DNA of 64,000 nt. Source: an uncultured Kiritimatiellota bacterium. Its GTDB lineage: Bacteria > Verrucomicrobiota > Kiritimatiellia > RFP12 > UBA1067. The notes under the pieces are model-generated. The model was not told where the DNA came from. It did no database searches and was given only the letters and a program-made list of their open reading frames with translations. Shown here in pieces: positions 39,612-48,650 of the stretch (its first letter is position 1; the number at the start of each line of letters is the position of its first letter). The stretch lies in NCBI GenBank assembly GCA_934635385.1, contig CAKTZI010000012.1, forward strand, positions 1 through 64,000. The letters run 5' to 3'. The position numbers were made by a program, and so were the translations under genes.

Positions 39612-42600
39612 ATGACGATGAAACATGGATTGTTCAACAAAATTGCGTTAAATGCGGTTGTTTTGGCCGCTTTTACGGCGTTGACGGCCTCGGCGGCGAA
39701 TGTTGCCAAGGTCAACGGCGTTGGTTACGAGACGCTGGTGGCCGCGATTGCGGCGGCGGAACCGGTTGACGGCGTCGTTACGTATGAGATCTGCGGCAAG
39801 GCCGAAGTCTCCGCGACGGGCTGGATCCCGGTGCTGAAGAGCGGTCTCGCGAACGTGGCGAAGGTCGCCTTTGTCGGAACGACGGAAGACGCCGAGATCT
39901 GCATCACGGAGGGCGTCGCGATTCTCGCGGATGAGAAGTACGACATCGACGTCAGTTTCAAGGACCTGAAGCTGAGCAAGCAGAACACGACATGGGCGGA
40001 CGACTACGGGCACAGCACGAACTACTTCACGACGTGGCTCCGCAACACGAACGCGGCGGAGAACACGGTCACCTACGAGAACTGCACGTTCCCCAATGGC
40101 GCGTGCAACAACCAGTACGGAAAGACCGTCTACACGAACTGCACGTTCGCGAACGGGACGACGGGGCTCTACAACCTGTGGGTCTATGGGGGCTCGGTTG
40201 CGATGGACGGCGGCACGTTCACCGGTACGCGCGGCATGAAGGTCTACACGGAAGGGATGCCCGCTACCGCGCCGTCCGTCGAGGTGAAGGGTACGACATT
40301 CACGGGGCTGACGGAAAAGGCCGCCATCATCGTGTCGAAGGCCGCAACGGTCACGCTTGCGGAGGTCTCCGTGAAGGACTGTGAAAAGGGTTTCTTCCTG
40401 AAGGACATCGAGGGTTCTACGGATGAGGAGACGGTGAAGGTTGCCGCGAACGGAACGGCAATTTCGGGGACGTTCGCGATTACGGCGGACAAGTCGGCGG
40501 AGTCGGCCAAGACCGAGTTCAACATCACGGGCGGTACGTTCACGGCCGCCGTTTCGTCCGACTACTGCGCGGACGGCTTTGAAGTCAAGGCGACGACCGA
40601 TGCCGACGGCAACACGGTCTACGGCGTGGCCGAGGCCGAGAAGGCCATCGACCTCGCCACGTTCGTGGACGCGTTGGAGGAGTCGAGCTACACCTTCGAC
40701 GGCAGTACGCACGCGCTTGCGCAGGACGGCAAGCTGACGGTGAAGTGGTCGCCGGTGAGCGGGTGCTACGATACGCGCGAGGGCCACGACTGCACGGTCG
40801 AAAATGTCAAAGCGACGGCCAATACGCCGAAGCGCGTGAACAGTGGGCTGACGCAGTTCCAGCTGTTCGAGGGCAAGACCTTCGCCGTCAGCGTGAAGAA
40901 CGTCGCGTTCGTCTACGAGCCGGCCGACTTCACCGTCTGCGAGAACAGCGATTGGAAGGGGGCGTTTACCGCCGATGATGCGCCCGCCGGTCAGATCTAC
41001 CTGATGAATACGGGCGATGTCACGTTCGAGGGCTGCACCTTCGACAAGGTCGTTCTGACGAGCTTCAACTGCACGGGGACGAGTACGGTCAAGGGCTGCT
41101 CCTTCAAGAACGTCTACAACAGCTACGCGGTGAAGGACATTCGCGGTGCGAAGGTTTCCGTCACGGACTGCACGTTCGTGGACTGCGGCGCGGCGGTCAT
41201 GGTGAGCGCGACGACGGGCAACGGCAAGGTCGAAGAGGTGACGATCAGCGGCAACACCTTCACGCGCGTCGATGTCGCGAGCACGGCGGCCGAGGGCAAG
41301 GTCGGGACGCGCGGTCTCATCCAGATCGCCTCTTCGGGCGACTACTCGGAGACGGCGTTCGACTTCTCGGACAACACGGCGACGGACTGCGGCCCGGTCA
41401 TGCGCCAGCTCAACAAGACGGTCTCGTTCGATACGGACGACAAGAGCAATCTGAACGAACTCGTCTCGGAGGGCGGTGCGCTCTACACGGACGACACCTA
41501 TGTCGCGCAGGTCGGGACGATGAAGTATCCGACCCTCGCCGAAGCCATTGACGCCGCGAAGGCAGGAGCGACGGTGAAGCTGATTGCCGACACGAGGGAA
41601 AATGTCACGATTGCGAAGAAGTTGACGCTCGACCTGAACGGGTTCACGCTCAATGGCGGAACCGAGAAGGGCAAGCCCGCGCTGACGGTTTCCAATGCCA
41701 GCGTGACGGTCAAGGATTCCAGCACAGACCAGACGGGCACGATCAAGCGTGAGGACACCGCAGAGAATTCGGGCAAGGGCTCGCACTACGTCATCGACAT
41801 TCAGGGCGACGGCTGGCTGACCTTCGAGAGCGGCAATGTCACGAACAACAGCGGCAGCGCCGACAGGAGCAAAGGTGCGTCCCTGGTGCGTGTGGGCGAT
41901 GACAGCGTTGCTAAATATCCCGGCCTGAACATCAAGGGCGGTACGTTCACCCAAGACAACTTCATCGTGATCAAGGTTGACCGTGGCGACTTGTTCCTGA
42001 ACGGCGGCACGCTGAATTCCGCCAACAGCTACGCCATTGAGAACTGGCACAGAACCACCATCAAGGGCGGCACGGTCAACGGCGCGGTGGCTGCCTGGAC
42101 ATACAGCGGCGGTGCGAACAGTTCGCTGAAGATCGCGGGGGGAACGATCAACGGTGACGTCACGGCCGTGAACTACGGCAACGCCGAGGGCAGGACGGCC
42201 AAGGTCGAAATCAGCGGCGGCACCGTCCACGGCAAGTTGGATACCCGCAGCTATGATCCAAAGACCGGCGAACTGGCCAGCATCGAAGACCCCGCAAAGG
42301 CTACCATTGCTGTGTCGGGCGGCACGTTTGACAATGGAGTGGACAAAAAGTACTGCGCTGACGGCTTTGCCCCCGTTCTGAACGCGGACGGCACTTATGG
42401 CGTGGAACAGCAGGTGGTGGCCAAGATCGGTGACACCGCGTACTACACCATGGACGACGCGTTCCAGGCTGTCAAGGCGGGCGAGACCATCGTCATGCAA
42501 CGTGACTACACGACCAACAAGGGACAGAATTCAGGGTCCGACAGTTTCGCCATCGATTTGAGCGACCATACTTGGGCCTACACGGGCAGCGATGCGAACA

Positions 42601-45600
42601 GCGCGGCGTTTGAAATCAACTATCCGAACGTCACGCTGACCGTGAAGAACGGCACTGTCGTCAGCAGCCAACTGTTGGGGCTGATTCCGTCCGCGATGAG
42701 CGGCTCCATCACCTACGACAACGCGGGGCTTGTGTTCGAGGATGTTGTGGCGACCGCCAACGGCCACAGCGGCATCGAGACGAGCGGCAACAACACGGAC
42801 GATTCCGTGACGCTGAAGAACAGCACGCTTAACGTGCCGAACGGCTACGGCATCTACTTCCCGTCGTCTGGCACGCTGACGATTGAGAATAGCACCATCA
42901 CCACCAAGACGATGGGCGTTCAGGTCTGTTCGGGCAGCCTGACGATTACCGACGGTAGTGCGATTATCGTGACGGGCGATGCCGTGGAGAAGACGGAGAA
43001 CGACGGTGCGATTGAAGATGGCGCGGCAATCTCCATCGTGAACCGTCCGGGCTACAAGGGCCTTGGCACCGTCAGCATTTCGAGCGGCACGTTCACGGCG
43101 AAGGACGGCAATTCGGCCCTCAAGGCCTACACATGGAAGGATAAGACCGAATCGGCGTTCGACAATGCGGCTGGTACGATTGCCGTCAGCGGCGGCTCGT
43201 TCTCGACGGCGGTTGACGCGGCGTACTGCGCGTCGGGCTTCATCCCGACGAAGAATGCCGACGGCACCTACGGCGTGAAGGAGGGCTCGTACGTCGCACA
43301 GGTCGGCGAAATGAAGTATGAGACGATTGCCGACGCGATTGCTGCGGCAGAATCGGGCGACACGGTGACGCTGTTGGAAGATACGACGGAAGATGTCGTG
43401 GTCACGAAGTCCATCACGCTCGACCTGAACGGCAAGACGCTGACAGGTACGGGGGCGTCAAACACGGCTACGGTGACGATTGCGAAGGATGCGAATGTGA
43501 CGGTCAAGAACGGTACGGTTCTCGGCACGGCCAATAGCTACTACACCATCCAGAACAACGGCACGGCAACCTTGGAAGACGTGACGGCGACGGCCGGCAA
43601 TACGGGGTCGTCGATGATCGACAACTGGGGAACGCTGACCATCAACAGCGGCACCTACACGGGCGGCCTGAATGTCGTCAAGAGCGAAGAAGGTTCGACG
43701 CTCACGATCAATGGCGGCACGTTCACGTTGGACTATGCGGAGGCTGGCTATACGGCAGTGATCTTGGTTTATGGCGATACAACCATTAACGGAGGTGAGT
43801 TCTTTCAGACCGCCACGACACCTGCGAAAGCTTATCCGCATGTTGTGATGACAGGGCTTGTTGAGGGATATCCTGCAATCACAAAGGTGACGGGTGGCAA
43901 GTTCGTCAATAGCCATCGCAATGGCAAAATCTTCCACGGCCTTGGAAAGGCGACGAGTGCCAACTTCAAGGTTTCTGGTGGCTCGTTCAACAAGACCATC
44001 TCCGATGGCTTCTGTGCGGACGGCTTTATTCCGACAGCGAAGAAGAACGAAGACGGATTCTATGGCGTGAAGGAAGGTTCGTATGTCGCGGTGAACGTTA
44101 AAAGCGGTACGAAGTACGAGACCCTTGCGGATGCGCTTCAAAAGGCCCAAAAGGGCAATACGGTGAAGCTTCTCTCCGATGTGACGGTGACGGAACCGCT
44201 GACGATTACAAAAGCCATCACGCTTGACCTTGGCGGGAAGACGATTACGAGTAGTACATGGACGATGCCGTCGGATGCGACGGGCGAAAACAGGTATGCG
44301 CTCCTGACGAAGGCGGCCGTGACGGTGAAGAACGGCACGTTCGCGGCGGGGCAGGCCCGTGCCCTCGGCGCCTATGCGAATTTGACACTGACGGATGCGA
44401 CCGTCACGAGTGAACTGACCGGTGGTCACTGTTGCGTGGCGTTCTGCGCGGCGGGTGGCACCTACACGGTCGCGAACGCGACAATCACGGGCGACTACGC
44501 CGTCGCCAACTTCGCGGACAACGCGACGATTGCCATCACGGACAGCAAGTTGGAGGGCAGCGGTTGCGGCCTCTACCACAACGGCAGCAACTACGGCCTC
44601 AAGCTGACGGTCACGGATACGACCGTCAACGGCGCGATTGACCAGGCCATCGGGGAGGACAAGGACCCGAGCGGCGTCTACCTCTCCGGCTCGCTCGATG
44701 CGCTTGCCAACGCGGAGAACCAGAACGGCGCGAATGGCCACCATCAGGCCACGTTCACGCGCTGCACGATCAAGGGCAACACCGGCGTCGAGGTCAAGTA
44801 CACCGACCTGACGCTGGAGGACTGCACGGTCGTGGCGACGACGGAAGTTCCGTCCTACACGCCGAACAACAACGGCATGACGGCGCTTGGCTTCGCGGTC
44901 GTCTCCACGGACAATGCGAAGGGGGAGACGACGCCCAAGCCCGAGGGGACGATCACCATCACGGGCGCGAACGGCTCCTACACGGGCCTCGTCGGCCTCG
45001 GGTCGCTGGACTCCGTGAAGACGAATTTCGCGGACTTCACGGACGCGGACTACGCGGTTTCCGGCGGCACGTTCTCGCATGCGGTTTTGCCCGAATACTG
45101 TGCGGCGGGCTATGTTCCGGCAGAGAAAGGCGACGGCACGTATGGCGTGAAACTGTCGGACGTCGTCTTTGTCAACGGCGAGGCAAAGGCATTGGGCGAG
45201 ACGGCGAAGACGGTTCTTGAAGAGGTTGAGACGGCCACGAAGGACGGCGCGACCGTCCAGTACGAGGTCGTGAACGTGGCGACGGGCGTGAAGGTGACGG
45301 CGGCGGACGCGGATGACCGCGCGCTCGACTTCGCGCTCCTGCCGAACGGAACCTACACGCTGCAGGCGAAGGTGACGAAGGCCGACGCGACGACGGAGAC
45401 GAAGGAGATCGTCACGGTCGGCGTCGTTCAGGTCGCGAAGCACGCGCTGACGATCCTCGCCGTCCCGTTCGCGGACATTGACGGTAGCCTCGTCACGGTC
45501 GCGACGCTCTTCAATGCGAAAGCGGCGGGCCTCGCCGACGGCGACACGCTGAACGTCTACGATGCGGGCAAGAAGGCATATGTCAGCTTTGCCTATGAGA

Positions 45601-46067
45601 ATGGTGCGTGGTCGGATGCAACGCATGACGCGGATGCAAGGGTTGATCCGACAACCCATACGCTGGCGCGCGGCACGGCCGTCCGCCTCGACCACACGGG
45701 CGGAGACGCGGCGGACGCGGCGACGATTGCGCTTGTCGGCACACTCCCGGCAGACGCGGCGGAAGACGTCGCGACGGCAATCCCCGCCCAGTCAGTCGGC
45801 CTTGCGGTCAACGTGACGACAGCGGACAAGAAGGTGTCGGACATCACGACGAAGGGCACGGCGGACGTGAACATCTTCGTGCCGACGGCGGACGGCACTG
45901 TCCAGTACGTGCGCAAGGCGGACGGCTGGAAGAAGGATGAGCGCGTCAAGTTGTCAGAGACTGCGGGGTATTTGAAATCCGTACCTGTCACGGATGCGGA
46001 CACGATTCCGGCTGGCACAGGCTACTGGGTCTCGAACACGCAGACGACGGAAGAGAAGGTCAAATGA
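39612..46067 (+). CDS. Giant modular right-handed beta-helix surface protein
   Basis: A 2151-residue protein with a signal peptide (~1-28, ending ASAAN). It alternates two element types. (a) Leading hairpins such as YVAQVGTMKYPTLAEAIDAA followed by LTLDLNG rungs occur near nt 39705, 41500, 42420, 43285 and 44085. (b) Module ends with the pattern SGGTF-x-YCAxGF-x-DGTYGV occur near nt 40525, 42310, 43190, 43970 and 45060. Between them lie pectate-lyase-like rungs rich in ITGGTF, VKNGT and TLTDAT. The last ~300 residues are a different domain without an obvious anchor. Such proteins act as adhesins or glycan-binding surface fibres; no catalytic residues are evident. ATG at 39612 has a GGAG site; an upstream frame extension is not preferred. 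Confidence 0.8.
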   Translation: MTMKHGLFNKIALNAVVLAAFTALTASAANVAKVNGVGYETLVAAIAAAEPVDGVVTYEICGKAEVSATGWIPVLKSGLANVAKVAFVGTTEDAEICITEGVAILADEKYDIDVSFKDLKLSKQNTTWADDYGHSTNYFTTWLRNTNAAENTVTYENCTFPNGACNNQYGKTVYTNCTFANGTTGLYNLWVYGGSVAMDGGTFTGTRGMKVYTEGMPATAPSVEVKGTTFTGLTEKAAIIVSKAATVTLAEVSVKDCEKGFFLKDIEGSTDEETVKVAANGTAISGTFAITADKSAESAKTEFNITGGTFTAAVSSDYCADGFEVKATTDADGNTVYGVAEAEKAIDLATFVDALEESSYTFDGSTHALAQDGKLTVKWSPVSGCYDTREGHDCTVENVKATANTPKRVNSGLTQFQLFEGKTFAVSVKNVAFVYEPADFTVCENSDWKGAFTADDAPAGQIYLMNTGDVTFEGCTFDKVVLTSFNCTGTSTVKGCSFKNVYNSYAVKDIRGAKVSVTDCTFVDCGAAVMVSATTGNGKVEEVTISGNTFTRVDVASTAAEGKVGTRGLIQIASSGDYSETAFDFSDNTATDCGPVMRQLNKTVSFDTDDKSNLNELVSEGGALYTDDTYVAQVGTMKYPTLAEAIDAAKAGATVKLIADTRENVTIAKKLTLDLNGFTLNGGTEKGKPALTVSNASVTVKDSSTDQTGTIKREDTAENSGKGSHYVIDIQGDGWLTFESGNVTNNSGSADRSKGASLVRVGDDSVAKYPGLNIKGGTFTQDNFIVIKVDRGDLFLNGGTLNSANSYAIENWHRTTIKGGTVNGAVAAWTYSGGANSSLKIAGGTINGDVTAVNYGNAEGRTAKVEISGGTVHGKLDTRSYDPKTGELASIEDPAKATIAVSGGTFDNGVDKKYCADGFAPVLNADGTYGVEQQVVAKIGDTAYYTMDDAFQAVKAGETIVMQRDYTTNKGQNSGSDSFAIDLSDHTWAYTGSDANSAAFEINYPNVTLTVKNGTVVSSQLLGLIPSAMSGSITYDNAGLVFEDVVATANGHSGIETSGNNTDDSVTLKNSTLNVPNGYGIYFPSSGTLTIENSTITTKTMGVQVCSGSLTITDGSAIIVTGDAVEKTENDGAIEDGAAISIVNRPGYKGLGTVSISSGTFTAKDGNSALKAYTWKDKTESAFDNAAGTIAVSGGSFSTAVDAAYCASGFIPTKNADGTYGVKEGSYVAQVGEMKYETIADAIAAAESGDTVTLLEDTTEDVVVTKSITLDLNGKTLTGTGASNTATVTIAKDANVTVKNGTVLGTANSYYTIQNNGTATLEDVTATAGNTGSSMIDNWGTLTINSGTYTGGLNVVKSEEGSTLTINGGTFTLDYAEAGYTAVILVYGDTTINGGEFFQTATTPAKAYPHVVMTGLVEGYPAITKVTGGKFVNSHRNGKIFHGLGKATSANFKVSGGSFNKTISDGFCADGFIPTAKKNEDGFYGVKEGSYVAVNVKSGTKYETLADALQKAQKGNTVKLLSDVTVTEPLTITKAITLDLGGKTITSSTWTMPSDATGENRYALLTKAAVTVKNGTFAAGQARALGAYANLTLTDATVTSELTGGHCCVAFCAAGGTYTVANATITGDYAVANFADNATIAITDSKLEGSGCGLYHNGSNYGLKLTVTDTTVNGAIDQAIGEDKDPSGVYLSGSLDALANAENQNGANGHHQATFTRCTIKGNTGVEVKYTDLTLEDCTVVATTEVPSYTPNNNGMTALGFAVVSTDNAKGETTPKPEGTITITGANGSYTGLVGLGSLDSVKTNFADFTDADYAVSGGTFSHAVLPEYCAAGYVPAEKGDGTYGVKLSDVVFVNGEAKALGETAKTVLEEVETATKDGATVQYEVVNVATGVKVTAADADDRALDFALLPNGTYTLQAKVTKADATTETKEIVTVGVVQVAKHALTILAVPFADIDGSLVTVATLFNAKAAGLADGDTLNVYDAGKKAYVSFAYENGAWSDATHDADARVDPTTHTLARGTAVRLDHTGGDAADAATIALVGTLPADAAEDVATAIPAQSVGLAVNVTTADKKVSDITTKGTADVNIFVPTADGTVQYVRKADGWKKDERVKLSETAGYLKSVPVTDADTIPAGTGYWVSNTQTTEEKVK

Positions 46068-46097
46068 TGGCACGTTAAGAACGAAAGGAAGAAAACG

Positions 46098-46571
46098 ATG
46101 AAGCGGATTCTGATGGGTTTGGGCATCGCGCTGCTGGCGGGCGCGGCTTCGGCGGACGACAGCTACCTGTGGTGGATGGTCGACAAGGAGGCTGACAGCA
46201 AATACGAATACACCTATGCGGTGGTGAAGGCGACGACAGGGACGACGGCCACGGGCGGTACGCAAGTCGGCGGCGATGGCCTCGGCAAGGGTTCGGGCTT
46301 GCAGGGGTGGGCGTATGTCGGTATCCTTGGCAACGGCTATTCCTACTACATTGAACTGATCAACGAGACAACGGGCGGCGGCTACGAGACCGTGGCGGCC
46401 TCGTCTCTCGCCTCGTGGGAGGACTTGAAGAACTTCCTCACGGCGAACGGTGTGCCGGGCACGGGAACGCCGTGGACGGGCGGCGAGTTCCATGCCGTCC
46501 CAGAGCCGACGAGCGGACTGCTCCTGCTCCTCGGCGTAGCGGGCCTTGCGCTTCGCCGGAAACGTGCGTAA
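46098..46571 (+). CDS. PEP-CTERM exosortase substrate
   Basis: A 157-residue exported protein: signal peptide (to ASA, ~19), a small Gly/Tyr/Thr-rich domain, and a C-terminal sorting tail VPEPTSGLLLLLGVAGLALRRKRA in which PEP, a hydrophobic helix and a basic cluster are all ideal. Exosortase (XrtA-type, not in this window) should cleave after PEP. Located 30 nt after the giant beta-helix gene, with its own AAAGGAAG site. Confidence 0.9.
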   Translation: MKRILMGLGIALLAGAASADDSYLWWMVDKEADSKYEYTYAVVKATTGTTATGGTQVGGDGLGKGSGLQGWAYVGILGNGYSYYIELINETTGGGYETVAASSLASWEDLKNFLTANGVPGTGTPWTGGEFHAVPEPTSGLLLLLGVAGLALRRKRA

Positions 46572-46600
46572 ACGGACTTCAAACGAAAGGTAATCATATC

Positions 46601-47350
46601 ATGAAGAAAACGCTTTTGGGTGTTGCGGTTTGCGCGGCAAACCTGTGCTTTGGCGATGCGTCGAATCTCATTGTCACGTTCTCGACGCCGGGGCCAGACC
46701 GCTATGCGGACAGCTCGACGGTTCTGGACGGCGAACACTATGCGCTCGTCTACGTGCGCGGCACGTTCGGCGGCATTGCGGCGGACGGACGGGCGGTCGA
46801 GGCGGACGATGCGGTGGTTGCCGTCCTGTCCCGTGCGGAGAAGGGGCGTTGCCCGACGACGGTGTTCCAGGTGCCGTCCGACCTTGCGAAGACGCTGACG
46901 GGCGGCAGCTACGCCGTCTACCTGCTGGACACGCGCCTTGCACCGGCGACGGATGGAGCGGTGCGCCTTGCGCCGACGGATGTGCAGACGGGGCTGCCGA
47001 CGGCGATTGCCAAGACGACCGAAGTCGCGACGCAGATTGAGGCATCCGCCTACGCGGGGACGCGCACGACGGGCGTGGCGACGGCGGAAGGGGCGGTCGC
47101 GACGGCGGTCCCGGCGGATGCGCCGCAGCCGGTTGTCAAGTCGATTCGCGTTGAGGGCGCGTACGTCTACATCACGGTCGCGGGCACGATTCCGTCGCTT
47201 CAGTACAATGTGGCGGGCGGCGAGACGCCGGACGGGCTGAAGCCGGGCGTCGGTTCTCCGGCGCAGGGCGCGGCTTCGGTCGACGAGGAGATCACGATCG
47301 TCGCGCCGGCCACGGCAGACGGCGGCTTCTTCCGCGTCCAGCGAAACTGA
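46601..47350 (+). CDS. Exported protein of unknown function following the PEP-CTERM gene
   Basis: A 249-residue protein with signal peptide (MKKTLLGVAVCAANLCFGD). Rich in Ala/Thr/Val with beta-strand spacing (ALVYVRGTFGG; SYAVYLLDTRLAP), no Cys-rich or catalytic motif. It ends FFRVQRN, resembling the closing strand of surface beta-sandwich domains. ATG at 46601 follows an AAAGG site; a longer frame upstream overlaps the PEP-CTERM gene. Probably expressed with the two preceding genes; a terminator follows. The ending of the giant protein may interact with it, but that is a guess. Confidence 0.65.
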   Translation: MKKTLLGVAVCAANLCFGDASNLIVTFSTPGPDRYADSSTVLDGEHYALVYVRGTFGGIAADGRAVEADDAVVAVLSRAEKGRCPTTVFQVPSDLAKTLTGGSYAVYLLDTRLAPATDGAVRLAPTDVQTGLPTAIAKTTEVATQIEASAYAGTRTTGVATAEGAVATAVPADAPQPVVKSIRVEGAYVYITVAGTIPSLQYNVAGGETPDGLKPGVGSPAQGAASVDEEITIVAPATADGGFFRVQRN

Positions 47351-47373
47351 GGCCGTTTCAGAGCGGAGCAAAA

Positions 47374-47405
47374 GAGCCGGGCGCGAACCGCTCGGCTTTC
47401 TTTTT
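47374..47405 (+). terminator. Intrinsic terminator after the surface-protein genes
   Basis: Stem AGCCGGGCG / CGCTCGGCT (one G-T wobble) with a short CGAAC loop, followed by TTCTTTTT. Ends the 39.6-47.35 kb gene group. Confidence 0.8.
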
Positions 47406-47417
47406 GCCCGACACTTC

Positions 47418-48602
47418 AAAAAGTGTCAGACCCCAGTGGTAGGGTTCGAGTGGTAGGGTTGCCGAATCGCTTCAAGGCCTTTTTGTGTCAGGTGAAATGA
47501 TTTTGTCGGTGAGAATCGCATTCCCTCGTCTTCAGTCTTGATGAAACCGGCCTTCAGAAGTGGTGTCAGGTATCGGGTCGTGAAGTAGTGCGCGCTACGA
47601 ATGCCGAGTGCTGTGCGGAGTTCGGCCGGCCGGCGCGCCCCGTCCGCGAGTAGCCCAAGCAAGTCGAACGCGACCTTGTCGCGTCCACGCTCAATCAGGT
47701 GCGGCACGAGGTGCGGAATCGCCAGTTCTGCATCTTCGTACGTGCGACGGAAGGTTTTCTCACGCTTTTCTTCGTCAACGGACAGTCCCGTTTTTGCTTT
47801 GCCTCCGTAGTCCTCGTCTTCCAAAGACTGGATGGCCAGCCGAATCGTCTTTTCGTGCATTTCCCGAATTTGCTCCCAGGATAGTGGCGCAAAGGAGTAG
47901 ATGAACCGATAGCCGTCTATGCAGCGCGTATCGCCTTTGCATGCTGCCGCAAATCCGCACCAGTCGTACAGATCTGGCCATGAGGCGACCTTCGCCTTGA
48001 CGGGGTTGCGGTCGATGTACCCGGCAACGTTCATCAATGCGACCTTTTCATCCGGGGCGTAAGCCTTCGCGCGAAAACGAGCCTCCCACATCGTTCCCGA
48101 ATGGACGAGGCGGCTGTTGTAGGACATCGTCGCGTTCTGCTTCAATGTCTTCATGAATTCGCTGACGTTCCACATTCGCTTGAGAAACTTCTGGCGGAAC
48201 GCTTGTCGCCGCATGCTGTCGTTCGTTGCTGCAAGTTCCGTCCATTCCTTCTGAATCGCTTCTATGCGAATGCCCGTGTAGAGTGCCTTGATGCGGTTGA
48301 GAAGGTCGCTGTCCGAGAGATCGAATGGTTCGGGAACGTAGATGAGGATGTGGAAATGATTGCTCATGAAGCAATACGATAGGACGTCGATGCCGGAGAA
48401 TCGTGCGACGCGCCAGAGACGGTCGACGAAACGGGTGCGCTCGTCTTTCGTGAGAAAGAACGCACGATGTGCGATGCGGCTCACGAGATGGTAACAGCGG
48501 TTGGCTGTGAAGTTGCGTGGTGGTCTCATAAGTGAGGAAAGTATATCATATTTTGGACGAACCCTACCACTCGAACCCTACCACTGGGGTCAGACACTTT
48601 TT
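47418..48602. mobile_element. REP-associated transposon with 43-bp terminal inverted repeats
   Basis: Left end 47418-47460 and right end 48560-48602 are inverted copies identical at 42 of 43 positions. Each has AAAAAGTGTC, GACCCCA and then GTGGTAGGGTT twice (separated by CGA). Just outside the left end, GACACTT-CAAA-AAGTGTC (47410-47427) forms a hairpin. Inside lies one transposase gene. No clear target duplication was seen. Confidence 0.85.
47426..48529 (-). CDS. Y1 (HUH) REP-associated tyrosine transposase with extra C-terminal helix domain
   Basis: A 367-residue RAYT. The HUH motif is H58-F-H60 (SNHFHILIYV) and the nucleophile is Y171 in GYIDRNPVKAKV, as in E. coli RAYT (YIYINPVK). RAYTs nick and join single-stranded REP hairpins. 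Unlike the ~165-residue E. coli protein, this one has ~150 more residues, including a predicted winged-helix region (~285-355, LLGLLADGARRPAELRTALGI). The final residues (HSNPTTGV) are encoded by the terminal repeat itself. GC content matches the region, so the insertion may be old. Confidence 0.88.
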   Translation of the reverse strand: MRPPRNFTANRCYHLVSRIAHRAFFLTKDERTRFVDRLWRVARFSGIDVLSYCFMSNHFHILIYVPEPFDLSDSDLLNRIKALYTGIRIEAIQKEWTELAATNDSMRRQAFRQKFLKRMWNVSEFMKTLKQNATMSYNSRLVHSGTMWEARFRAKAYAPDEKVALMNVAGYIDRNPVKAKVASWPDLYDWCGFAAACKGDTRCIDGYRFIYSFAPLSWEQIREMHEKTIRLAIQSLEDEDYGGKAKTGLSVDEEKREKTFRRTYEDAELAIPHLVPHLIERGRDKVAFDLLGLLADGARRPAELRTALGIRSAHYFTTRYLTPLLKAGFIKTEDEGMRFSPTKSFHLTQKGLEAIRQPYHSNPTTGV

Positions 48603-48637
48603 TAGGGCGGAGGCAAAGGGGTTGGCGGAAATTTTGG

Positions 48638-48643
48638 TATAAT
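48638..48643 (+). promoter_or_regulatory. Extended -10 promoter of the sialate O-acetylesterase gene
   Basis: TTTTGGTATAAT, hexamer at 48638-48643, 7 nt before the ATG at 48651 and 35 nt after the right end of the transposon, so the insertion left the promoter intact. Confidence 0.7.
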
Positions 48644-48650
48644 AGGCGCC

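Noticed and set aside
39648..45695. Two long minus-strand frames under the giant surface protein
   Set aside because: Antisense of a repetitive gene; repeated composition explains the open frame.
47426..47436. Missing catalytic Tyr in the transposase (LKQNATMSYN)
   Set aside because: I first aligned the wrong Tyr; the nucleophile in RAYTs lies in the YIxxNPVK motif, which is present as Y171.
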